Below are positions 14,500-19,596 of a DNA stretch of 19,596 nucleotides, one piece after another. Every line of letters begins with the position of its first letter. Position 1 is the stretch's first letter. The notes beneath the pieces are model-generated. The model ran no database searches. It worked only from the letters and a program-made list of their open reading frames with translations, and was not told the DNA's origin. A program made the position numbers and the translations under genes. Origin of the DNA: an uncultured Collinsella sp. (GTDB taxonomy: Bacteria > Actinomycetota > Coriobacteriia > Coriobacteriales > Coriobacteriaceae); contig USHR01000011.1 of assembly GCA_900554495.1 (NCBI GenBank), forward strand, positions 1 to 19,596, read 5' to 3'.

Positions 14500-14515
14500 T
14501 GTCAAGTGTTTGTAA
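14500..14515 (-). promoter_or_regulatory. Possible -35 and Pho-box-like repeat upstream of pstB
   Basis: On the minus strand TTACAA (14510-14515), four bases, then TTGACA (14500-14505) resemble a tandem of TT(A/G)ACA-type hexamers with a 10-base period, like Gram-positive PhoP boxes. TTGACA is also a perfect -35 hexamer, though a convincing -10 at 16-18 bases was not found. It lies in the 103-base gap before pstB. Confidence 0.35.
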
Positions 14516-14526
14516 GGGCACGCTGG

Positions 14527-15765
14527 CTATGCGGCGGGCAGCTCGATGGTGAATATCGTGTGTTCGGGCGTCGATTCACATGCAACGGTACCGCCGTGTG
14601 CCGCGATGATCTCCTTGGCAATAGCAAGGCCCAGACCGGCACCACCGCGATTGGTCGCACGCGCCGCATCCAGGCGATAGAACTTCTCAAAGATCACCTT
14701 GAGCTTAGCCGCAGGGATAGGATCGCCCTGATTGATAAAGCGCACGCGCACGCCGCCATCGTCTTGGCGCCCGGCCTCGATCGTGATAGTCGAGCCCTCA
14801 TAGCTATAGGCGACGGCGTTTTTCATGATGTTGTTAAACACGCGGGCCATCTTGTCGCCATCCACGAGCACCGTCAGGTCCTCGCGAATATCAACTTGGA
14901 CTTCCTTATGCTGCTCGTTGAGGATGGGATAGAACTCGTCAGTCACCTGAGCCAGCAGCAACCCCAGATCAACATAGCCGCGCGTGAGCACGATATCGTG
15001 GAAGTCAAAGCGCGTGATATCGAAGAACTCTTCGATGAGTGCATCGAGCCGGTGCGCCTTGTCGAGCGCCACGCCCGTAAAGTGCGTACGTTGCTCAACC
15101 GGCAGCTCGGGAGCCTCTTGCAGCAGCGAAAGATAGCCCACCACGCTGGCAAGCGGGGTGCGCAGGTCATGTGCCAAGTACGTGACCAGATCGTCCTTGC
15201 GATGCGACTCGTCACGCAGAGCTTGCTGCACCTTGCGCTCACGGTCACGCACGCGGTTAAGGGCGCCCTCGGCCTCCAAGAAGTCGCCGTCGATGTTGTC
15301 CCAGGTGTCGGGGTGATCGATCAGGCGATCTTGAATACGAGCGGCCAGCACACAATCGGCATGCTGCTCGCCCTGCTCGTAGCCCTGGTAGTACAGGGCG
15401 CGGCCGCACAAGAACAGCACGCACACGGCAAGCGCCAGCACAAAGCCAAGCATGTTGAATACAAAGCCGGCATCGAACAGCACCGGCCCTTCAATGCCGC
15501 CGAGCGCCATGGCGCCAATCGCCAACGTCATGGCCCACGCGGCGCCGCCAATCACCACGCAGCGGCGAACGATTTCGAATCGATCGATCAGCAAAAAGCC
15601 GATAAGCAGCACCGCCAAGATTCCGGCGATGTTATCGATGCCAATCAGCAGCAGGCTCAGCAAAAAGAGCAGCACCGTTGCAAGCGCGCGGTTGTCGACG
15701 ACCGACCTCACGTATTCAAAGAGTCGATCGGGCACCTCGAATGCCTGCCTATCGTCTTTTGTCAT
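14527..15765 (-). CDS. VanS-like sensor histidine kinase with multi-helix N-terminus (412 aa)
   Basis: About four hydrophobic helices (near residues 28-43, 46-60, 70-88 and 101-120) come first, with almost no external loop. A charged linker and the H-box YLAHDLRTPLASVVGYL follow, with phospho-acceptor H199. Then come an N-box-like segment NNIMKNAVAYS and a G-box region NQGDPIPAAKL...IFEKFYRLD, ending GGAGLGLAIAKEI. The wording of the H and G boxes is that of the VanS group, but VanS proteins usually have only two helices, so this kinase may sense inside the membrane. ATG at 15763-15765 is preferred because GTGGGG lies eight bases upstream; the GTG two codons earlier is too close to it. It follows its response regulator by 25 bases. 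Confidence 0.88.
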   Translation of the reverse strand: MTKDDRQAFEVPDRLFEYVRSVVDNRALATVLLFLLSLLLIGIDNIAGILAVLLIGFLLIDRFEIVRRCVVIGGAAWAMTLAIGAMALGGIEGPVLFDAGFVFNMLGFVLALAVCVLFLCGRALYYQGYEQGEQHADCVLAARIQDRLIDHPDTWDNIDGDFLEAEGALNRVRDRERKVQQALRDESHRKDDLVTYLAHDLRTPLASVVGYLSLLQEAPELPVEQRTHFTGVALDKAHRLDALIEEFFDITRFDFHDIVLTRGYVDLGLLLAQVTDEFYPILNEQHKEVQVDIREDLTVLVDGDKMARVFNNIMKNAVAYSYEGSTITIEAGRQDDGGVRVRFINQGDPIPAAKLKVIFEKFYRLDAARATNRGGAGLGLAIAKEIIAAHGGTVACESTPEHTIFTIELPAA

Positions 15766-15790
15766 ATCCACTTCCCCACCATCAAAGGCG

Positions 15791-16486
15791 CTATTCGATT
15801 ATGTAGCCGACGCCCCAGACGTTTTTGATAAAGCGCGGCTTTTGTGCGTCGTCGCCGATCTTTTCGCGCAGGTGGCGAATGTGCACCATCACCGTATTGT
15901 TGGAGCCGGGCATAAAGTCCTCGTTCCACACCGCGCGGAACAGGTCCTCCACGGCCGCCACGCTGCCGCGATGCTCGACCAGATACAGCAAGATGGAATA
16001 CTCGATGGGCGTGAGGCGAACCGGTGAACCGTCCACTGTCACGGAACGAGCATCGCGGTTGATCTCCAGGCCGTCGAGCTGGAGGGTCAGCGACTCGGCC
16101 GCCTGTGCGCGGCTACCGTAGCTGGTGTAGCGGCGAAGTTGAGCGTGCACGCGCGCGATGAGCTCCAGCGGACGGAACGGCTTAACCACGTAATCGTCCG
16201 CGCCAAGCGAAAGACCCTCGATCTTGTCTTGCTGGGCATCGCGCGCCGTCAGCATGATCACGGGATAGGTATGGCTGGAACGGATCGTACGCAGCAGCTC
16301 AAACCCATCGATATCGGGCAGCATGACATCCAGCAGCGCCAGATCGAACTCCTGCTCCAAGATTGCCTTGGCCGCATCGGCCCCGCTATAGGCAATCTGG
16401 ACATCAAAGCCCTCTTTTGTAAGGTAGATACCAACCAAGTCGGCGATGGCCTTTTCGTCATCAACTACCAAAATGCGCTCGTTCAT
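15791..16486 (-). CDS. VanR-like OmpR-family response regulator (231 aa)
   Basis: The receiver domain has D9-D10, phospho-acceptor D53 (ALLDVMLPD), MLTARD and VVKPF. The winged-helix output domain has LTPIEYSILLYLVEHRG, VMVHIRHLREKIG and ends with WGVGYIIE, as in VanR and related regulators. AGGAG lies about six bases before the ATG. It is the first gene of the pair and is divergent from the D,D-carboxypeptidase, with 197 bases between the two start codons. A control link between the two is plausible because VanRS systems regulate D,D-peptidases, but it is not shown by sequence. Confidence 0.9.
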   Translation of the reverse strand: MNERILVVDDEKAIADLVGIYLTKEGFDVQIAYSGADAAKAILEQEFDLALLDVMLPDIDGFELLRTIRSSHTYPVIMLTARDAQQDKIEGLSLGADDYVVKPFRPLELIARVHAQLRRYTSYGSRAQAAESLTLQLDGLEINRDARSVTVDGSPVRLTPIEYSILLYLVEHRGSVAAVEDLFRAVWNEDFMPGSNNTVMVHIRHLREKIGDDAQKPRFIKNVWGVGYIIE

Positions 16487-16506
16487 GCGTGCTCCTCTCG
16501 CGCTCC

Positions 16507-16566
16507 ATTATGCCCGAGGCGACGCATGCCACACACAACAAGCGTGGGTGATTAAGTCGGCCTTAA
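16507..16566. promoter_or_regulatory. Divergent control region: -10 for the VanR-like gene and an inverted repeat
   Basis: On the minus strand CATAAT (16507-16512) could be the -10 of the regulator gene; no clear -35 accompanies it. TTAAG-N5-CTTAA (16552-16566) is a perfect inverted repeat lying between the divergent genes and could bind a regulator. GCCCG-TT-CGGGC follows at about 16577-16588. Confidence 0.3.
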
Positions 16567-16638
16567 GCACCCTTGTGCCCGTTCGGGCGCGGATGTGGGC
16601 CACGCACGCACGCGATGATCGCCGACGCCGGCAAACGA

Positions 16639-16644
16639 TATACT
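16639..16644 (+). promoter_or_regulatory. -10 hexamer of the carboxypeptidase gene
   Basis: TATACT (five of six matches) lies about 40 bases before GTG at 16684. The expected -35 position (about 16616-16621) is poor. A start site near 16651 would exclude the in-frame ATGs at 16573 and 16615 as translation starts. Confidence 0.45.
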
Positions 16645-16683
16645 CTAGTTCCAGAAGAGACCATCCCGTCGAAAGCGAAATCC

Positions 16684-18024
16684 GTGAAGTCCCTCACCTC
16701 TTTTGCAAAGCGCTCAGCCCAGCTTGCCGCCGGCTTTGTCTGCGCTATCGCCCTTGCCGCTGGCGTGCCCACCGTCGCCGGCGCCCAAGTGCTCACGACC
16801 GACAATGTTTGCGGCAAAACCGCCGATGCGCGCGGCATCACGGCCGAAAACCTGCCCGATATCGATGCGACCAATGCCCTCGTCATGGGCAAAGACGGCA
16901 CCGTCTACTATGCCCGTGGCGCCGATGAGCAGGTCAAGATCGCCTCGATCACCAAGGTCATGACCGCGATCCTAACCGTCGAGAATTGCAAGATGGACGA
17001 GAAGGTCACGGTAAGCAACGCCGCAGCCACCGTGGGTAATTCGACCGCCGGCTTGCTCGAAGGCGACGAGCTTACCGTGGAGCAGGCACTGCGCGGCCTG
17101 ATGATTCCCTCGGGCAACGACGCCGCCATCGTGCTCGCCGAATATGTGGGCAAGAAGATCGACCCTAAGACCAAAGACGCCGAGGCCACATTTGTGAAGG
17201 CCATGAACGAGCGCGCTAAGAAGCTCGGCTGCACCGGTACGCTTTTTGAAAACCCGCATGGTCTGGACTTTGATGAGTGGGCTGGCGATATGCACTCAAC
17301 CGCACATGACGTAGCGCTAATGATGCAGAAGGCCATGAAAAACGACACGATCCGCGAGGTCGTAGCGAGCGAGGATTCTTGGATCGAGGTCACGGGCGCC
17401 GACGGCACCGACCATTCGCACTCCATGGACACGCATAACTATTTGCTGGGCCAAGATGGCAACATCGGTGGCAAGACCGGCACCACCGACGATGCAGGCT
17501 ATTGCTTTACGAGTGCCTACAACCGCGATGGCGACGAGATCTACACCGTCGTTTTGAACTCCACCACCACCGACCAGCGCTTTACCGATACCGCAACCCT
17601 TGCCAATTGGTACTACGGTCACAAGGTGACGGTCGCGATCGCCAACACGCAGGAAAAGACCGCCAACGGCAACCCGCTTATGGCGCGCATTGGCCAAACC
17701 GACTGGACGGATAAGACGATCGACGCCACACTCGCCGATCCTACGGCGCAAGCGACCGTGTTTTCCCTTGCCGGCGAGGTGACCGAAAAGGTTAGCTACG
17801 ACGATCTTTCGGGCACGGTGCATGTGGGCGACAAGGTGGGCAGCGTTACGCTCAAGCAGGACGACACCAAGATCGCCGTCATGGACCTAGTTGCCGACGA
17901 GGAAGGCTCGGGGCCGAATCCCATTGAATGGCTGCTCGTGAAGCTCGATCGCTTGGGCCGCCGCATCGACAACCGCCCACTTGCGGCAGAGAGCGAGACC
18001 GTAGCCAAAGCACCCGAGGTGTAG
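16684..18024 (+). CDS. D-alanyl-D-alanine carboxypeptidase, PBP5/DacF type (446 aa)
   Basis: This is an exported serine-type enzyme that trims the last D-alanine from peptidoglycan stem peptides. With GTG at 16684 as start, the protein opens with a Sec signal peptide: basic K9-R10, a hydrophobic run (14-31) and a VAGA-Q cleavage site after residue 34. The catalytic motifs are S88-I-T-K91, S143-G-N145 and K264-T-G-T. They are followed by a C-terminal PBP5-like beta domain and a tail (WLLVKLDRLGRRID) that may be a membrane-bound amphipathic helix. The frame extends upstream to ATG 16573, but the extra 37 residues would bury the signal peptide and lie upstream of the likely transcription start. 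The ribosome site is weak. A terminator follows 29 bases after the stop. It is the only plus-strand gene. Confidence 0.93.
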   Translation: MKSLTSFAKRSAQLAAGFVCAIALAAGVPTVAGAQVLTTDNVCGKTADARGITAENLPDIDATNALVMGKDGTVYYARGADEQVKIASITKVMTAILTVENCKMDEKVTVSNAAATVGNSTAGLLEGDELTVEQALRGLMIPSGNDAAIVLAEYVGKKIDPKTKDAEATFVKAMNERAKKLGCTGTLFENPHGLDFDEWAGDMHSTAHDVALMMQKAMKNDTIREVVASEDSWIEVTGADGTDHSHSMDTHNYLLGQDGNIGGKTGTTDDAGYCFTSAYNRDGDEIYTVVLNSTTTDQRFTDTATLANWYYGHKVTVAIANTQEKTANGNPLMARIGQTDWTDKTIDATLADPTAQATVFSLAGEVTEKVSYDDLSGTVHVGDKVGSVTLKQDDTKIAVMDLVADEEGSGPNPIEWLLVKLDRLGRRIDNRPLAAESETVAKAPEV

Positions 18025-18053
18025 GCTCGAAGAACAATACGCTCACCGAAAGA

Positions 18054-18082
18054 AGGCATCCGAAAGGATGCCTCCTTTTTTT
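18054..18082 (+). terminator. Terminator of the carboxypeptidase gene
   Basis: AGGCATCC (18054-18061) and GGATGCCT (18066-18073) form a perfect 8-bp stem closed by a GAAA tetraloop, followed by CCTTTTTTT. It begins 29 bases after the stop codon. Confidence 0.92.
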
Positions 18083-18084
18083 GA

Positions 18085-18101
18085 GGGTTCGAATCCCCAG
18101 C
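18085..18101 (+). repeat. Inverted 17-bp copy of the tRNA-Ser T-arm
   Basis: GGGTTCGAATCCCCAGC on the plus strand is identical to the T-arm and start of the acceptor strand of the neighbouring minus-strand tRNA-Ser (complement at 18167-18183). The match ends before the acceptor stem is complete and no other tRNA parts are present, so this is a fragment and not a gene. Confidence 0.7.
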
Positions 18102-18117
18102 GCCCTTTCTCGATAAT

Positions 18118-18143
18118 AAAAAAGGGCCCTCGATGGGACCCTT
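18118..18143 (-). terminator. Terminator of tRNA-Ser
   Basis: On the minus strand AAGGG-T-CCC pairs with GGG-CCCTT around ATCGA (one bulged T), followed by TTTTTTATT. It starts 15 bases after the CCA end. Confidence 0.88.
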
Positions 18144-18157
18144 CTTTAAAGTTAAAC

Positions 18158-18248
18158 TGGCGGAGAGCTGGGGATTCGAACCCCAGATGCCCTTTTGGGG
18201 CATACTCGCTTAGCAGGCGAGCACCTTCGGCCTCTCGGTCAGCTCTCC
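18158..18248 (-). tRNA. tRNA-Ser(GCT)
   Basis: The 91-nt minus-strand gene has the acceptor stem GGAGAGC / GCTCTCC, discriminator G and an encoded CCA (18158-18160). The anticodon stem CTCGC / GCGAG frames the loop CTGCTAA with anticodon GCT, which reads AGC and AGU. A long variable arm (TGCCC-AAAA-GGGCA) marks it as a class II serine tRNA. The T-arm is TGGGG-TTCGAAT-CCCCA. It stands alone, between its own promoter and terminator. Confidence 0.97.
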
Positions 18249-18262
18249 GTAACAGCCGTTCT

Positions 18263-18291
18263 ATAGTAACCAAACAGCCAAGGATGGGCAA
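18263..18291 (-). promoter_or_regulatory. Promoter of tRNA-Ser
   Basis: On the minus strand TTGCCC (18286-18291) and TACTAT (18263-18268) are separated by exactly 17 bases. Initiation would fall a few bases before the mature 5' end at 18248. Confidence 0.6.
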
Positions 18292-18340
18292 GAGGAAATT
18301 TTCTAATTGCCTAGCATCCTTTCCTCCTTGGAAGCTTCGC

Positions 18341-19596
18341 CTACCCCAGCGAGCGGTTGAGGGAGCCGAGCTCGTCGTTGCCCATGGTGCGCCACATTTG
18401 GAAGATGCAACCGCGTGCCAGGAAAAAGAAGCCGTTGTCGACCAGTTGCACAGCGGCATCTGCAAGCTGATTCGTCACGGCGGACACTGGCGGCAGCTCG
18501 AGTCCAGCCTTGCGGATGGTCTCGACCGCTTCCTCGAACGTCGGAGGCTCGCTGACGCCCATCTCGTTCATAAGGCCCTGCATTTCTTCCAGCGCGCTGC
18601 TGCCCGATTCCTCACCGCGCGGCACCAGACGGTAACAAGCCAGCGCTAGGTCGAGCTGATCACAATTCCAATAGGCAAACGCCAAGCGATAGAACAGGTA
18701 ACCGATTGCAGAACGATCGCTGGCAATACGTAGGCCGTGGCGCGCCACCTCGATAATCTCGTCAAAGCGCTCCAGACGCGCAAGCACGTTGATGAGCGCA
18801 AAGTGCGATTGCATGGACGAGCGCGCCAGATCGTAAAGATGGCGCACCTCGGGCAGCGCTCGTTCAAAGTCCTCTTGCTCGGCGTAAAAACTGCAGATCT
18901 CGTGCTGGGCAAAGTACAGCGCATCGGGCGCACGAAGGATTCGCACCGAGCGGTCTTCTTCCAACACCGGTAGCACCATGCGCACCAGCTGGTTATCGCA
19001 AAACTGCGTTTGAACCGGACCTGTCGCCAAAAGCTCGGCAACGGCGCACTTAGCCTCCAACTCCTCAACAAGACGGGAAAAGCCTTCAAAAGCACCTGTA
19101 CGGTCAACTTTTGCCTGCTCGCGCAATTCAACAACACGGGCCACGTATGGGTCGTCGTCCTCTTCCATGACCTCCAACTCGTCAGCCGTATCGGCAAGCA
19201 GCAGATCGCGCAGCGCCGGCGGCAGCGTGCGATGGTCATCCCGCGGACGAGCATGAACCTCCGCAGGCTCAATCGTCTCCGGAGCGGTTGACTCATACGC
19301 CTCAAGCACACGCTTGCACGGCATATCGTCCATGTCCATGCTCTCAAGATCCTTGGCGACAGGCACGCAATCGGCCAGATAGGCCGCGCGCCCAAAGAAA
19401 TACGTTGTGACAACGCGCTCGCCCTGCTCACTGTCGGGAGCAGCAATCTGCACATAGCAGCGTGTGATGCGAGCGCCCGAAGCAAAGCAAGCCGCCGCGA
19501 GTGTAAGCACAATACGCGCATCGTGCTCAGTGGCCCATGCTGCGCGCTTAGGCTCATCCACCTCGCGCCAGGCGTCATCTTGAGCATCGTATTCGC
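18341..19596 (-). CDS. Tetratricopeptide-like protein of unknown function, N-terminus cut off by window edge
   Basis: The frame is open from the window edge to TAG at 18341-18343, giving at least 418 residues. The GTG at 19561 is in frame, but coding-like sequence (EYDAQDDAWRE) continues upstream to the edge, so the true start is probably outside. The N-terminal part has ARIVLTLAAACFASGARITRCYVQI. A long acidic stretch follows (ADELEVMEEDDDPYVARVVELREQ). From about the middle, helical pairs resemble TPR units: ALYFAQHEICSFYAEQEDFERAL, HFALINVLARLERFDEIIEVA, IGYLFYRLAFAYWNCDQLDLAL. No signal peptide, membrane helix or catalytic motif is seen. It may be a scaffold or regulator. I do not recognise the family. 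Confidence 0.8.
   Translation of the reverse strand, partial: EYDAQDDAWREVDEPKRAAWATEHDARIVLTLAAACFASGARITRCYVQIAAPDSEQGERVVTTYFFGRAAYLADCVPVAKDLESMDMDDMPCKRVLEAYESTAPETIEPAEVHARPRDDHRTLPPALRDLLLADTADELEVMEEDDDPYVARVVELREQAKVDRTGAFEGFSRLVEELEAKCAVAELLATGPVQTQFCDNQLVRMVLPVLEEDRSVRILRAPDALYFAQHEICSFYAEQEDFERALPEVRHLYDLARSSMQSHFALINVLARLERFDEIIEVARHGLRIASDRSAIGYLFYRLAFAYWNCDQLDLALACYRLVPRGEESGSSALEEMQGLMNEMGVSEPPTFEEAVETIRKAGLELPPVSAVTNQLADAAVQLVDNGFFFLARGCIFQMWRTMGNDELGSLNRSLG

Noticed and set aside
16573..16683. Upstream in-frame start of the carboxypeptidase
   Set aside because: It would place 37 Pro/Arg/Gly-rich residues before an otherwise ideal signal peptide and lies upstream of the TATACT -10.
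14527..18024. Vancomycin-resistance cluster
   Set aside because: Only VanRS-like regulators and a PBP5-type carboxypeptidase are present; there is no vanH, vanA/B-type ligase, vanX or vanY.

Overview
The window looks like chromosomal DNA of a high-GC Gram-positive gut actinobacterium of the Coriobacteriia, most likely Collinsella or a close relative. This is inferred from base composition, tandem YhgE/Pip proteins, strong GGAGG-type ribosome binding sites, and a Gram-positive CpsB/CpsC/CpsD set combined with actinobacterial codon use. No species marker such as rRNA is present. Almost every gene lies on the minus strand; only the D,D-carboxypeptidase is on the plus strand. Nearly all genes concern the cell envelope or its signalling.

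Layout, left to right. 1-649: 5' part of an EamA-family transporter, with a terminator and a promoter packed just upstream. 850-5856: two adjacent YhgE/Pip membrane genes, the first transcribed carrying an unusual C-terminal extension. 5857-6296: a 440-bp gene-free stretch holding an operator-like palindrome, a 27-bp-period repeat, a ~100-bp long inverted repeat and two decamer-plus-hairpin units. 6297-8321: htpG, with a terminator-shaped hairpin between a possible promoter and its start codon. 8537-9028: a GNAT acetyltransferase. 9067-11131: a polysaccharide regulatory trio, in transcription order Wzz/CpsC-like, CpsD-like tyrosine kinase, CpsB-like phosphatase. 11327-13483: a PhoB/PhoR-like two-component pair. 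13548-14423: pstB without pstSCA or phoU in view. 14527-16486: a second, VanR/VanS-like two-component pair. 16684-18024: a penicillin-binding-protein-5-type D-Ala-D-Ala carboxypeptidase, divergent from that pair. 18158-18248: tRNA-Ser(GCT) with its own promoter and terminator. 18341-19596: a truncated tetratricopeptide-like protein of unknown function.

How the genes may work together (inference). Wzz, BY-kinase and PHP phosphatase form a phosphorylation switch for exported polysaccharide length. PhoB/PhoR and PstB form a phosphate-sensing and uptake group. The VanRS-like pair beside a carboxypeptidase suggests peptidoglycan-responsive control. No CRISPR array, insertion sequence, prophage or complete new defence system was seen. 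The most distinctive unexplained signals are the repeat and palindrome clusters, the htpG leader hairpin, the extended YhgE protein, and an inverted T-arm copy beside the tRNA.
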